Of a stretch of 39,326 nucleotides of DNA, positions 1 to 9,334 are shown one piece after another. This DNA is from a virus. The notes below the pieces were generated by a model that was not told where the DNA came from, searched no databases, and saw nothing but the letters and a program-made list of their open reading frames with translations. The stretch spans positions 1-39,326 of IMG/VR virus record IMGVR_UViG_3300047457_000387; one strand, given 5' to 3'. Position 1 is the stretch's first letter, and each line of letters begins with the position of its first letter. The position numbers and the translations under genes are program-made.

Positions 1-241
1 CTTTAGTAACTGTTCCACTACCCGCAGTAGTTGACCTAAAATCCAGCGATAAAGCAGATGCACTTATGGTTAACGCGCTACTACCGACAGATGCAGAAAT
101 AGGCCGAATTTCTGTTACGCCAGTAGTTGTCCCAGTTCCTCCTTGTGCAGCAGATAACGGTGTAGTTAATCCAGTTAGAGAAGTAATATCCGAGTTAGCA
201 CCAGACCGTGCTACGTTAGCATCACTAACAGCCGTGTTTAA
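1..241. repeat. Terminal overlap of a circular assembly (left copy)
   Basis: These 241 bases recur at 39086-39326 with two substitutions: C at 105 against T at 39190, and G at 114 against C at 39199. The copy ends abruptly inside a tail-fibre coding region, and the fibre frame runs on correctly from the left copy into the right-hand sequence. The simplest reading is the overlap left when a circular or circularly permuted genome is assembled as a linear contig from a mixed population. A true T7-like direct terminal repeat would normally have identical copies and is less likely. Confidence 0.9.
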
Positions 242-541
242 CTGTGCGATCGTGAATGATCCGAGAACAGCCGCATTACCTACCGATGTTACGTGACCTG
301 TTAAGTTGGCATTAGTAGTTACTGTGCCAGCCGTTAAACCCGCTGCCGTTCCAGTACAGTTTGTTAATGTTCCACTGGATGGAGTTCCCAATGCGCCACC
401 AGAGTCAACCTTTGTTGCAACAGCAGTTGCTACTGCATCAAAATCTGCCCCTATTTCTGTTCCTGAAACTACTTTTGAAGGATTGCCAGTTAATAGCGCA
501 TCCTTCGCTGCATAGTCTGTAATCTTTACGTAATTAGACAT
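1..541 (-). CDS. Tail fibre protein, N-terminal part (gene crosses the contig junction)
   Basis: The gene starts with ATG at 541, and its 180 codons run off the left edge. Joined through the 241-base overlap to 38271-39326 it gives one open frame of about 451 residues. The sequence is rich in Ser, Thr, Gly, Ala and Asn, with repeated SGTL/AGTVT-like segments and a stretch SAAQGGTGTTG. That last type of sequence is typical of phage fibre shafts and neck regions. It lies directly downstream of the tail-tube gene, as expected for a receptor-binding appendage. Both differences between the overlap copies change amino acids here (Thr/Arg and Arg/Gln). Receptor binding is inferred from composition and place, not from a recognised domain. 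Confidence 0.75.
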   Translation of the reverse strand, partial: MSNYVKITDYAAKDALLTGNPSKVVSGTEIGADFDAVATAVATKVDSGGALGTPSSGTLTNCTGTAAGLTAGTVTTNANLTGHVTSVGNAAVLGSFTIAQLNTAVSDANVARSGANSDITSLTGLTTPLSAAQGGTGTTTGVTEIRPISASVGSSALTISASALSLDFRSTTAGSGTVTK

Positions 542-556
542 AATTAATACCTTAAA

Positions 557-2101
557 TTATTGTAATCTTCCATTTTTTGTATATAAATCAATTCGTTGTA
601 CAGATAAATTAAATCCATTTATCTCTGTCTCAATACCAAATTGCAATACTCTCCCTGAGCCAGAACCATATGAAGATAAAGTATTTACAGACACACTTCC
701 TGAGTATTCATCAATTCCATATTCTGCAATTCCATATTCTGCAACTGTATTTACGCCTGACAGCGTTTGTGTTTGCGAGAAATAATTAACTGAGAAATCA
801 TATGCCCATTTAAAAACAACAGTTTGTGTTTGAAATCCAATTAATGTCAATATAGCTTTCTTGAAAATGGAAGTCTGCATTGGATTGCCAAAATCAATCC
901 ATGTAGTAAAATATGACATCCTATAAGTGCTTGAATTGTCGGTATAACTATGATACTTGGCAAGGTTACTTGCTTTGCCTAAATATAATGTTCCAGCTTT
1001 TGTTTCATACAATGCTTTAGGATTTATATCCGTCCATGTTGTAGTTCGTGAAGAACCATCTTGCAACGGGTATCTAAGATCAAAGCAATATGTTATCGAA
1101 GACGCAGGAAATGTAAGAAGATAGAATTGATTTACTCTGGAATAACATGATTTAACATTATCAAGTGTCTCAAGTGATGAATAAGTAATTACGTCATCAT
1201 TAACATTCTTGCTGACGTTCCTCATTGGAGAAGAACCGCCCTGTATTGTTCTCATCAATGACCTAACTCCATCATTTGATAGAAATATAATATCTTCACC
1301 TGTGTTTTGCACAGAATCACGGGCTATACATCCAATGCCAATAATGCTATCGCTTAATGCCATTGTTGATGGTGTACTTGCGCCAGAGTAAAGTAGTATT
1401 TGTTTACGACCAAATATCACAAGAAAGTTATTATGAGTCGCTAAAGCAACAATCTCATCACCACCAAGAGGCCAAACACCAATCAAATCTAAACTACCAG
1501 CAGAACCACCAGTCCACTTTTGAAGTGTTATTACATCACTCCACTTTATAGTATTCTTATCTGTTGTTGTATCTGCACACCAAACCCTGCCATATGCACT
1601 TGTGGCGGCATTTGCTTGCAATACAGTACCAGAATATGAGGCATGTTCTGAAAGCCTTCGGAATGTTGTTGTAGATACTGCGGGGTCATATATCAATGGG
1701 TCATAACCACGCTGAAAGAATACAGCCATGCCATTCAACTGAGTAAATAACCAATTATTAGCAGAAATTGTTGGTGCAACACCGCCACCTCCATAAGTTA
1801 GCGTAACAAGTGTTGTTCCTGATAGTTTGAATAAATACCCGCCACCAGCAGCAAGCGTAGTTGAAGTACCATCATTTAAGATTAGCTCTCCAATACAAGT
1901 TATATTTGAAGTAGATAAATCAGAATTTGCAGTATGAGTTGTTGCCCATCCTTTCCTTGAGGCGATACGACCTGACTTGTCAATCACGCAATTTATTGCT
2001 TCTAAAGCAAAAGTTGAAGCTAAATCAACAGGAGCATCCTGTTTATTAACCCCCATAAAACCGGGTGCGCTAATAGAAAATGGAGCAATTTGCTGACTCA
2101 T
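557..2101 (-). CDS. Tail tube/nozzle-type protein (beta-propeller-like)
   Basis: About 514 residues from ATG at 2101, which overlaps the preceding stop as TAATG. A TTG at 2116 is possible but would start inside the upstream gene without a better ribosome site. The sequence is a run of short beta-rich segments with motifs such as GGYLFKLSG, ALATHNNFLVIFGRKQILLYSG and IGIGCIARDSV. That is the style of podovirus tail nozzle proteins (tail tubular protein B, or P22 gp10-like hub). It directly follows the gatekeeper-like gene and precedes the fibre, the usual order for assembling a short tail below the portal. The family assignment is by pattern and context. Confidence 0.6.
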   Translation of the reverse strand: MSQQIAPFSISAPGFMGVNKQDAPVDLASTFALEAINCVIDKSGRIASRKGWATTHTANSDLSTSNITCIGELILNDGTSTTLAAGGGYLFKLSGTTLVTLTYGGGGVAPTISANNWLFTQLNGMAVFFQRGYDPLIYDPAVSTTTFRRLSEHASYSGTVLQANAATSAYGRVWCADTTTDKNTIKWSDVITLQKWTGGSAGSLDLIGVWPLGGDEIVALATHNNFLVIFGRKQILLYSGASTPSTMALSDSIIGIGCIARDSVQNTGEDIIFLSNDGVRSLMRTIQGGSSPMRNVSKNVNDDVITYSSLETLDNVKSCYSRVNQFYLLTFPASSITYCFDLRYPLQDGSSRTTTWTDINPKALYETKAGTLYLGKASNLAKYHSYTDNSSTYRMSYFTTWIDFGNPMQTSIFKKAILTLIGFQTQTVVFKWAYDFSVNYFSQTQTLSGVNTVAEYGIAEYGIDEYSGSVSVNTLSSYGSGSGRVLQFGIETEINGFNLSVQRIDLYTKNGRLQ

Positions 2102-2745
2102 TACACTGCTACCCAAACGTCATTTTCAATAAACCGTGATGATTCTAATGCAATCTGATCTGCAAGAATCCCTTTAAACAATCCATATGCCTCAGAACTA
2201 TTTAATCCTCCATCCTCTCCGCGCTCAACTAAAGCACGAGCATATGCACCCATTTCTATTGCCTCATGCGGAAGTATTAAAACGTCACTATCAGCACTCA
2301 GGTCTGCTTGCTGAACGTACAGATTAAAGTTTAAAGTATATGTCCCATTTGGTGTAGGGAATAATTCAACTTTGCTATCAGTTCCATCATTTGTATTCCA
2401 TGCGTAGTATGCAGGATTTGCGTTACTGACTGTTGTAAGCTGTTGTTGGTCAAATATCCACTTAATCGGCGCATTTCTTAACCTTGTTTTATTTGTTGTA
2501 TCGTTCACTGATATATCTTTTGGCTTCAATCCAGAACCAGTAAGTGTATATGTAGAAGTACCTGAAGAAGTAGTTAAAGGAAGCGTAACTGACATCGCAT
2601 CCCAATCCCATGCATCCTCTACCTGTCTTTTGGCATCATTAACAAATTTTCCGATCAGTTGAGAGTAACTGTTAGTAGATACAGAAGCAACTGACGATTC
2701 TCGCATTCTAGCAAGAACAGCATTTACAATTTGTAGATATGTCAT
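2101..2745 (-). CDS. Head-tail adaptor / tail tubular protein A-like
   Basis: 214 residues. The N-terminus MTYLQIVNAVLARMRE, followed by a conserved-looking DAKRQVEDAWDWD segment, matches the helical opening of podovirus adaptor proteins that sit under the portal ring. The rest is predicted beta/alpha and ends in helices around residues 160-205. The start overlaps the stop of the upstream internal protein as ATGA, and the stop overlaps the next start, so the three genes are translationally coupled. The role would be to join the portal vertex to the nozzle. Confidence is moderate because only the N-terminal pattern is recognised. Confidence 0.6.
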   Translation of the reverse strand: MTYLQIVNAVLARMRESSVASVSTNSYSQLIGKFVNDAKRQVEDAWDWDAMSVTLPLTTSSGTSTYTLTGSGLKPKDISVNDTTNKTRLRNAPIKWIFDQQQLTTVSNANPAYYAWNTNDGTDSKVELFPTPNGTYTLNFNLYVQQADLSADSDVLILPHEAIEMGAYARALVERGEDGGLNSSEAYGLFKGILADQIALESSRFIENDVWVAV

Positions 2746-4925
2746 TGTTGATCTCCATTGAACATCCCACCTTTTTTAATTGGCATTTTAGTTGGCTTGC
2801 CATAGTCATATAGTTTTCTTTGCAATCCATGAGCCTCAGATGGATTATCAATGCCAAATTGTTTCATTCCAGCCGCAAAATCTTGTTCTAAATAATGCAA
2901 TTCTGCTTCGTATTTCTTCTTTTTTGCGCCTTTGGATGTCTCAATCAATCCTTTCAATCTTTCAGCTTCAGCTATGGCATAGTTTATTGCATTTGAATAC
3001 TCAGGCAATTGCAATGCCTCTTGCCTTAACAAAATATCAGCACCTTCTGTATAAGGCCACATTTCTTTTTTTGCAGTAGTTACATTTTCATCTGCAAAGT
3101 CAAGTAACCCTCTGGATTTAAATGGCGCATTTTGACTTCCAACTGGAGAAATCCTAGCACCTTTTGGTGCTAATTCAATTCCATCTTCAGGTATTATAGT
3201 ATCAGGATGTAGCATTGAACTTGGCAATGGTTCAGGTTTTGGAGTTACAGGAAGTCTTGTAAAATAATCTGGTATCATTTTCTCTTGATAATAATCACTT
3301 AACAATCCTTTCCGAATCCACGGCTGAGTGAATCGTTCTGCAAGACCACCAATAGTTGCACCGCCAGCTATTCCGGGCAATCCCCCGCCCAAAGCAAATC
3401 CTGTTAAACCACCCAATGTTCCGCCAACACCATATCTACTCCACTTTTCATCAAAAGTGGATAATGTTTGCTTGGATAATGTTTGACCAAGTGAATTAGG
3501 ATAATTAGCAGCAATTTCACCTACACTTTTAATAGTCCCAGTTAAAGCGTTATCTTTAGATACTAATTTAGCTATTGCATCAGCATTTACAAGTCCTGTT
3601 GCATCATTTGTGGCATTTTGCCATGCATGTGATTTTGCTATATATTCCCTAGCGTCTTTCCATCTTTTAGACAATCCTTTATATGCGCCATTTGGATTTT
3701 GGATTGCCATATCATCCATATAATTTGAAATTATATCTTCTAATGAATTAGCTATTCCCATCTTAGCATCAGCCAATGCTGACTCCTCTACTGACATACC
3801 ACCAGATAGTTCTTTTTTATATAAAAGATTAGCTTCTTTTCTATATTTGCGTGAAAAATTAACTATGTCAGCACCATTAAATCCTTTGCGTGATAGTTCA
3901 TTAAAATCATTAATGATCTCAGGTACATTCTTGCTCATATATTCAGCAGAATGAGCGGTCATCCCTTCATAGTTATTAAGACCTTGTAATTTTGCTTGGA
4001 AATCAGCAATATATCTTTCAGGAATAGTTGGTATTTTTTTTATCGCGCCATAAACAACACCAGCATCTTCCCTTCCTTTTTTATATAAAGGGGCAGATAA
4101 TTTTTCATCCAATGGCAAACCCAAATCTTGCTTGGCGATTAATGGAAGTTTCCGTTCATTTGTTTTTGAAAGTGACTGATTAAGATCATGCTCCCTAGAA
4201 ATTCCAGTTAATGCTCTATTTGTTAGGTTAGGGTTTACTTCAATTGGATTAAGTTTTATGCCTAAATTTTTAGCCTTTAGTGCCGCATCCATTTTTGCAG
4301 CATTATCAATAGCTGCTTGTTGTTCTTCTCTAGCTCTTGTTATTGCCCCAGATTTGCCAGCAGCACGCAACCCACCCACAAGAGGAAGTTCGCCAAGTAT
4401 AAGATCAGTTCCAAATTCACCCAATGATTGTCCTGCAATACGACCTTGTTCACCATTTATCATTCCGCCTACTGCACCTCCAGCAGCTCCAGCTCCCTTC
4501 CTTAAGTATTCAAATGGCAATGCAGCACTTTCAACTATCTTTTTCCCTGTATATGTTTTTGGTTCATATGTTAATCCTTGCTGTGTTCTTCTAACAGTTT
4601 CTGCCGCCTTGTCAAAATCTCGTTCTGTTAGTAGTGTTCCAAGTCCAGCTAACCCCCCAGCAATTTGCCCACCAAATCCAGTTATTGCAGTTGTAGCAGC
4701 TTCTGGTACACCATATAAACTTTTAGCAACTTGGGTTGTATAAGGGATATTGCGTTCAAAGAAATTAGTTGTAGGAACAGGCGTAACAGTAGGCTTTTGA
4801 ACTATATTTTGTGGTTTGGCAGGGCGATTGTTAAATTGAACTTCCCATGCCTTCATTGCTCTAGTTGCTTCTTCATCCGAAGGAAATGGATATTCATTCC
4901 CATCAGGCATAGTGTACATATCCAT
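2742..4925 (-). CDS. Internal virion / DNA-ejection protein, large
   Basis: 727 residues from ATG at 4925, which lies two bases after the previous stop and has GGGAG five bases upstream. An in-frame GTG at 4937 exists but is the weaker start. Residues about 75-190 are Gly/Ala-rich with repeated GG, AGG and GGAVGG steps (for example GFGGQIAGGLAGLGTLL and GAGAAGGAVGGM), which suggest amphipathic or membrane-inserting helices. A second Gly-rich patch lies near residues 510-540. The middle is long-helical and charged, and the C-terminus is Lys-rich. Three such proteins in a row upstream of the tail genes match the ejection proteins of podoviruses (T7 gp14-16 or P22 gp7/16/20 functional analogues). 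No lytic transglycosylase motif was seen. Confidence 0.55.
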   Translation of the reverse strand: MDMYTMPDGNEYPFPSDEEATRAMKAWEVQFNNRPAKPQNIVQKPTVTPVPTTNFFERNIPYTTQVAKSLYGVPEAATTAITGFGGQIAGGLAGLGTLLTERDFDKAAETVRRTQQGLTYEPKTYTGKKIVESAALPFEYLRKGAGAAGGAVGGMINGEQGRIAGQSLGEFGTDLILGELPLVGGLRAAGKSGAITRAREEQQAAIDNAAKMDAALKAKNLGIKLNPIEVNPNLTNRALTGISREHDLNQSLSKTNERKLPLIAKQDLGLPLDEKLSAPLYKKGREDAGVVYGAIKKIPTIPERYIADFQAKLQGLNNYEGMTAHSAEYMSKNVPEIINDFNELSRKGFNGADIVNFSRKYRKEANLLYKKELSGGMSVEESALADAKMGIANSLEDIISNYMDDMAIQNPNGAYKGLSKRWKDAREYIAKSHAWQNATNDATGLVNADAIAKLVSKDNALTGTIKSVGEIAANYPNSLGQTLSKQTLSTFDEKWSRYGVGGTLGGLTGFALGGGLPGIAGGATIGGLAERFTQPWIRKGLLSDYYQEKMIPDYFTRLPVTPKPEPLPSSMLHPDTIIPEDGIELAPKGARISPVGSQNAPFKSRGLLDFADENVTTAKKEMWPYTEGADILLRQEALQLPEYSNAINYAIAEAERLKGLIETSKGAKKKKYEAELHYLEQDFAAGMKQFGIDNPSEAHGLQRKLYDYGKPTKMPIKKGGMFNGDQQ

Positions 4926-4927
4926 AT

Positions 4928-6715
4928 TTACTCCCACTTACCAGACTTTGAATTCCATTTTTTTGCTGGTGACTTATTTGGCTTTGGCTTTGGTTTGCCA
5001 GATGCCCGTAAATATCTCTCACCACCAGTTGTCTCAGTCGCAGCATAATACCTATCTATGGTATTTTTAGCATCCTCCATACGAATATCTGCGAGTTTCA
5101 GCAATGTCTGCTTGTTCATTGGGATTTGACCAAACAGAACTTCTCTAACTATTTCCGCCTCTCTTTCAGTATTCATCATGGTGGCTGTTATGCCAAGTGC
5201 TTTCATTTCTGAATACATTCCACTGCCAAGCATTGCACTGGCAATCTCAGTGTCTGTCGCCACCTTTCCAGCAAATTTATCACCAAAGAATGCTCTTATC
5301 CTAGCAAGATTTTTCAACTGCTCTGCACCAACCCCAGTTATTACATCAGATTTTTCAAGATGATTTTTTAGTTCCTGCGCTTTTTTCAAACTTATCTTTG
5401 CTTGTTCAGCTTTAACATATAATTCATGAACATCTTTTGTGCTTAATTCAGCAGCTTGACCAGCAGTTTTATATTTAGCCTCTAAGTCAGGGTCTTTTTT
5501 TGCTGCTTCCTTTGCATATTCTATCTGTCCTGCAACAGTCGCCTTGGTTACATGAGGAAGTTTAGGTAAATCGGCATTATTAACAGATTGTGTTGCTGCA
5601 ATCGCCTTAGGTTGCACTGGTGCTGGAGAAGGTATTTGAACTTGCGGTTGCACTGGCACTGACACTTGCGGTTGCACTTGCGGTTGCACTTGTGGTTGTA
5701 CCACCTGCTTTTGGACATGCGGAGAAACTATTGTTGGCTGTGTAATTTCCGATGGTTCAAGCGCACTAGTTTCAACAGGTGACGATTGTGGATATTCACT
5801 TATTACTGCTTCTTGCTTGTTAACATTACTAGACCACGGAACAAATCCTTGTTCATCCACGTTAACAGGTGTTTGTGTAATAATCGGTTGTTCTGCATTT
5901 CTAGTAACTTTGTTTTTACTGTCTTCTAAATATGCTCTTAAATGTTGCCCCGGAGTGTATTCAACTCCTTTTGCAGGCGCAGGCGCAGGCGCAGGCGCTT
6001 TTACAGACCCGCCTAATTTAATATTAGGATATTTCTTAAGAATTTCCTTTGTGGCTTCATCTACTTGATATTCAGGAATTTTAGTTTTAACCTGACTTGT
6101 TACTCCACGCCTCTCATCTTCTGCCGAACTTATTTTTAGCCAATTATTATAAACGGTTGGCGCATATGCGTCTGCTAATTTCATTGCGTCATCAAAATTA
6201 ACATTACTATCTACTAATTTACCCAATAAATTTAGTCTAAATCTCTCTTGATCTAGGAATATAGATCGAGTAACTGTATCAGTATTATTACTACTAGATT
6301 GTTTACCAAGCCCCTTGTAATATAAGGCATGAGCTTTCTTAAGTTCAAGTTCTGCTAGACGTGACTCAACAGCATTCGCCAATATTCCTAATTTCAATTT
6401 ATATTGATTGTCTGTTATCTGACTTGCTCTAGCACGAATTGATGTAGGGTCTTCTAAATTTACACCTTGTAGATATTCTTGTTCTTTACGCGCCTTAACA
6501 ACAGATGCAGGCTCAACTCCCATCATCCCAGCACCTAAACCAACCAATCCAGAACCAACTCTTGAGTATCCTCGCGCCATAAGTTGTCCGGGCGTTCCTG
6601 AGGCATTGCTAAATGCTTGCTGTGCAATTGCATTTTCTTGTTGATTTTGTTGTTGCCATGCCTGTTGTGGAGTTAATCCGAACAAGCCAGAAACAATTCC
6701 GCCAAATTCATCCAT
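4928..6715 (-). CDS. Internal virion / ejection protein with QPQV repeats
   Basis: 595 residues. The N-terminal 75 residues are Gln-rich, then Gly-rich with a hydrophobic stretch (GLVGLGAGMMGVEP), and are followed by long charged helices. Around residues 335-365 there is a short tandem repeat of VQPQ type next to PAPVQP. An AP repeat (KAPAPAPAPAKG) occurs near residue 240. Both look like flexible linkers between helical domains. The C-terminus is basic (KPKPKPNKSPAKK), which suits contact with packaged DNA. The stop/start overlap with neighbours indicates one operon. The role is inferred from position among virion genes. Confidence 0.5.
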   Translation of the reverse strand: MDEFGGIVSGLFGLTPQQAWQQQNQQENAIAQQAFSNASGTPGQLMARGYSRVGSGLVGLGAGMMGVEPASVVKARKEQEYLQGVNLEDPTSIRARASQITDNQYKLKLGILANAVESRLAELELKKAHALYYKGLGKQSSSNNTDTVTRSIFLDQERFRLNLLGKLVDSNVNFDDAMKLADAYAPTVYNNWLKISSAEDERRGVTSQVKTKIPEYQVDEATKEILKKYPNIKLGGSVKAPAPAPAPAKGVEYTPGQHLRAYLEDSKNKVTRNAEQPIITQTPVNVDEQGFVPWSSNVNKQEAVISEYPQSSPVETSALEPSEITQPTIVSPHVQKQVVQPQVQPQVQPQVSVPVQPQVQIPSPAPVQPKAIAATQSVNNADLPKLPHVTKATVAGQIEYAKEAAKKDPDLEAKYKTAGQAAELSTKDVHELYVKAEQAKISLKKAQELKNHLEKSDVITGVGAEQLKNLARIRAFFGDKFAGKVATDTEIASAMLGSGMYSEMKALGITATMMNTEREAEIVREVLFGQIPMNKQTLLKLADIRMEDAKNTIDRYYAATETTGGERYLRASGKPKPKPNKSPAKKWNSKSGKWE

Positions 6716-8100
6716 TATCTACCCCAATAATTTTGTATGCCAGAAGAAGCAGCCGACAACATTTCACCCCATGGGCTAATTTTATTTACATCTTGCATAG
6801 TCAATGCCGCATCCTTTATTCCTTGACCTAGTAACATTCCAGATTGCGCTGTCGCAGCTGTTCCTTTAGCACCTATGTTAATTCCCATATCCATAGCATT
6901 CTGTCCCAAACCTTCTAGTTTAGATGCGCCACCAATTGCTGTTGCATAAGGGTTATATGCGTCAGATTGTATCCCATACATTGACTTAAGCATATCTCCA
7001 CCAGCACCGACCATACCAGAACCAAATTTAGCGTAATCCATACCGCCTTGTGTCGCTTGTGCTGCCAAGCCTAAGTCTTGTTGTTGCAGTGCATTGTAAT
7101 ATGCAGCCAATTCTGGATTGGCAGCAAACTGACCTGCATTACCACCAATAGCAAGTCCACCACGTCCTTGTGCATTTAATCGCTCTTGTATGCTTGCAAG
7201 TTGATTAGCTCTAGGCGCGGCAAGTAATGCTTGCTGTTCAGCCATATATTTTGCTGCTTGTTGTTGTGGAGTGGTAGATAGGTAATTATTACCTAATCCC
7301 ATCATTGTGCTTGATGCTTGAGCCATTGGAGCGGTTGCAGCTTGCGCTCCACCGTATTGATTAAGGAATCCACCAGACATATCCATCAACTGGTCTTGTT
7401 GTGCCTGTAATCGCGGATTAAGTGCGTAACCTGCGGCAGTTAGATTACCATTGGCATCATAACCAAATCTTGAAGCACCAAAGTTTGTCGTTACACCAAC
7501 TGGTCTGAATTTAGCTGCATCAGCAGCAATCTTAGCTGCCTGAATTTGAGCGTTCGCACTTGTTTGTGCCGCGCCTCTTGCTGCATTGCCTTGAACAAGG
7601 CCGCCTATTGCATTCAATCCGGTTGAAAGCAATCCAGCCTTATTTTGTGCTGACATAGCATCATAAGCACTTGTAATTCCACTAAATAGACCACCTGACG
7701 GATGTGTACCTTGGATGTTCGCAATAGACGAACCAATTTCTGAAGGAGTATATCCAGCAGATAGATAAGCATTTTGTTCTGCACTAGGCAAAGCGTTCCA
7801 TGCACTCATGGCAGAACTTGCAGTGCTTGTAGGACTTACTCCAAATCCTGCGCCAGCATATCCACCCATGCCGCCTGACAACATACCACCAAGTACATTC
7901 CCACCACTTGCCGCTGATAGTGCGCCACCAGTTAATGCACCCGCCGCCGCTCCGCCAATACTTGCGCTTGTACCAAGTAAAGTTCCTGCTGCTGGCCCTA
8001 GAAAATAACCCGCCACTATTGGAGCAACTGTTTGAACTATTGGACTATCTATAACCTCGCCAATAGCATGTTGAATTCCAGATGTAAAACTACAACCCAT
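6715..8100 (-). CDS. Internal virion protein, Ala/Gly-rich
   Basis: 461 residues. After MGCSF the first 90 residues are strongly Ala/Gly-rich (GYFLGPAAGTLLG, GAAAGALTGGALSA), an arrangement common in ejection proteins that form a channel through the host envelope. The middle (residues about 165-200) is an Ala-rich helix, followed by Gln-rich helices with QQQ motifs. The C-terminus ends in an aromatic IQNYWGR. Cys3 is not preceded by a signal peptide, so lipidation is not expected. An AAAAGGAGT ribosome site precedes the ATG. It is the first of three consecutive large virion genes. Confidence 0.55.
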   Translation of the reverse strand: MGCSFTSGIQHAIGEVIDSPIVQTVAPIVAGYFLGPAAGTLLGTSASIGGAAAGALTGGALSAASGGNVLGGMLSGGMGGYAGAGFGVSPTSTASSAMSAWNALPSAEQNAYLSAGYTPSEIGSSIANIQGTHPSGGLFSGITSAYDAMSAQNKAGLLSTGLNAIGGLVQGNAARGAAQTSANAQIQAAKIAADAAKFRPVGVTTNFGASRFGYDANGNLTAAGYALNPRLQAQQDQLMDMSGGFLNQYGGAQAATAPMAQASSTMMGLGNNYLSTTPQQQAAKYMAEQQALLAAPRANQLASIQERLNAQGRGGLAIGGNAGQFAANPELAAYYNALQQQDLGLAAQATQGGMDYAKFGSGMVGAGGDMLKSMYGIQSDAYNPYATAIGGASKLEGLGQNAMDMGINIGAKGTAATAQSGMLLGQGIKDAALTMQDVNKISPWGEMLSAASSGIQNYWGR

Positions 8101-8102
8101 AA

Positions 8103-8459
8103 TTAACTCCTTTTAACCAAATAATAATCATGGGCATCTTGGTTGTATTGCTCATAACCTAATTTAACGAGCAAGTCACGGATGCGAACATCATGCGTTG
8201 ATGCGTATAAATTACCATTAAATTCATCGGTTATTTTTTTCATCGCCGTTACCGTTCCTTTGGTAAATTTATCAAATAACAACCAACCTCTAACATTACC
8301 CGGCAATCCATATTTCTCAAGAACAATGATCGCGTCTTTAAATTCATGTACTGTTGCAGTCTCGACTATCTTTAGAAAAGCATCGCAATGTTGTTTTAAT
8401 GTTTCGCCTTCATAAAATCTACCCCTGCGCTTGTGCAGCCATTCCTTCAGGTTGCTCAC
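8103..8459 (-). CDS. Small GNAT-like virion-region protein
   Basis: 118 residues from GTG at 8459. No ATG is available in frame until far inside, and AGGGGG lies six bases before the GTG. The first 40 bases overlap the upstream gene in another frame. The stretch GWLLFDKFTKGTVTAMKKI followed by LYASTHDVRIRDLLVKLGYE resembles strands 4-5 and the C-terminal 'residues-n-LLxKLGFE' pattern of N-acetyltransferase-fold proteins. Small proteins of this sort are often encoded just before podovirus ejection genes. An acetyl-CoA-binding P-loop is not clear, so it may be a non-catalytic structural relative. Confidence 0.5.
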   Translation of the reverse strand: MSNLKEWLHKRRGRFYEGETLKQHCDAFLKIVETATVHEFKDAIIVLEKYGLPGNVRGWLLFDKFTKGTVTAMKKITDEFNGNLYASTHDVRIRDLLVKLGYEQYNQDAHDYYLVKRS

Positions 8460-8712
8460 CAAAAACCCCCTGTTGTCTTAATTGGTCAACTATCTCAGGA
8501 GTGGCTTCAATAAAAGTACCATCCTGTATAATTCCAGCAAGTTCACCTCTTTCATTTACAACAAGACTTCCGTCATCACTTACAATATATTTCTCGCCAT
8601 CCACAATGGCGACACTATTTCTAACTGCAACTGGCGTACCGTTATACATCACAGTTCCATTAAAACCAGATTGTTGTGGTTGTGCCATACCTGAAGATAA
8701 CATGCCATCCAT
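8419..8712 (-). CDS. Hypothetical virion-region protein, Gln/Gly-rich termini
   Basis: 97 residues with an AGGAG ribosome site five bases before the ATG. The middle (residues 18-60) alternates hydrophobic and polar residues (GTVMYNGTPVAVRNSVAIVDG), a beta-sheet pattern. The ends are flexible (AQPQQSG; FGEQPEGMAAQAQG). No family is recognised. Its 41-base overlap with the next gene means the two are co-translated. It lies between the coat region and the ejection proteins. Confidence 0.6.
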   Translation of the reverse strand: MDGMLSSGMAQPQQSGFNGTVMYNGTPVAVRNSVAIVDGEKYIVSDDGSLVVNERGELAGIIQDGTFIEATPEIVDQLRQQGVFGEQPEGMAAQAQG

Positions 8713-8720
8713 ATGTACTC

Positions 8721-8933
8721 CTAGTTTATTGACTTTGGTCTGCCACGTTTAACTAACACCCTCTCTTGCCGCGTTTCATTGGCACTTGCTTCTTTGGCAT
8801 CGGGTATGATGGTTTTTGGTTCTTCATGCTTAATCTCCTCATAATGTGACTCTTTACGCATTGTCTCAATATCCATTGCATCGCTAAATGACACGGTATT
8901 GCCAGATTGTTTACATCGAAATGTAACTAGCAT
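8721..8933 (-). CDS. Small hypothetical protein
   Basis: 70 residues. It starts with MLVTFRCKQSGNTVSF, a short beta hairpin containing one Cys, and ends in a charged tail (VLVKRGRPKSIN) with a GRP motif like a minor-groove AT-hook core. The C-terminal half is polar and probably disordered. It overlaps the upstream gene end by seven bases. The function is unknown. Similar small linker genes often sit between coat and tail blocks of podoviruses. Confidence 0.55.
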   Translation of the reverse strand: MLVTFRCKQSGNTVSFSDAMDIETMRKESHYEEIKHEEPKTIIPDAKEASANETRQERVLVKRGRPKSIN

Positions 8934-9295
8934 ATTTTTGAATATCCTAAAGAATAAGTTGCAGCATTGGCATTGTTTGCAGTTACCAATAACCTAAAAG
9001 TAGCAGGAATAACATCATTAGCTGTCGCATTTGCAGAAGCAGTTAATCCGGGATATACACGATAAGTATTTGTTGAATTGGTTGTAACTGCCGCGCCAGC
9101 CAAGATCGTGTAATACTTACCACTTGCAATATCTTTGCCTTGTATTGTAAGAGTTACAGAACCAGTACCAACGGTTGTCATATCAAGTACAACAATCAAT
9201 CCTTTATGATAAGGATTATGAACATCAGAAAGTGTTTGTGTCGTAGTGCGTGACGCACTAGCAAGAGCAACTACATTCCCATTTTCTACACTCAT
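8927..9295 (-). CDS. Putative virion decoration or head protein
   Basis: 122 residues, mostly beta-strand pattern with many Thr, Ala, Val and Asn (VVLDMTTVGTGSVTLTIQGKDI; ATFRLLVTANNANAATYSLGYS). The composition resembles small jelly-roll or Ig-like head decoration proteins. It is the first gene after the terminator at 9307-9328, so it depends on readthrough or a separate start of transcription. No named family is recognised; the virion role is inferred from composition and neighbours. Confidence 0.5.
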   Translation of the reverse strand: MSVENGNVVALASASRTTTQTLSDVHNPYHKGLIVVLDMTTVGTGSVTLTIQGKDIASGKYYTILAGAAVTTNSTNTYRVYPGLTASANATANDVIPATFRLLVTANNANAATYSLGYSKIC

Positions 9296-9306
9296 ATGAA
9301 CCCCTT

Positions 9307-9328
9307 GAAAAAGCCCCCTTTCGGGGGC
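9307..9328 (-). terminator. Strong intrinsic terminator downstream of the coat genes
   Basis: On the minus strand a perfect six-base-pair stem, GCCCCC with GGGGGC, closes a GAAA tetraloop and is followed by five T residues. It sits 6 bases after the stop of the 107-residue coat-linked gene and 11 bases before the next gene. It would end or attenuate most coat-gene transcripts, keeping coat expression higher than the downstream tail genes. Confidence 0.9.
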
Positions 9329-9334
9329 AGTTTA

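Noticed and set aside
1-241. Direct terminal repeat of the T7 type
   Set aside because: The copies differ at two positions and break inside a fibre gene that reads through the joint in frame, so a circular assembly overlap is simpler.
4258-4743. Plus-strand 161-residue Pro/Ala-rich reading frame
   Set aside because: Shadow of the Gly/Ala-rich region of the ejection protein on the minus strand.
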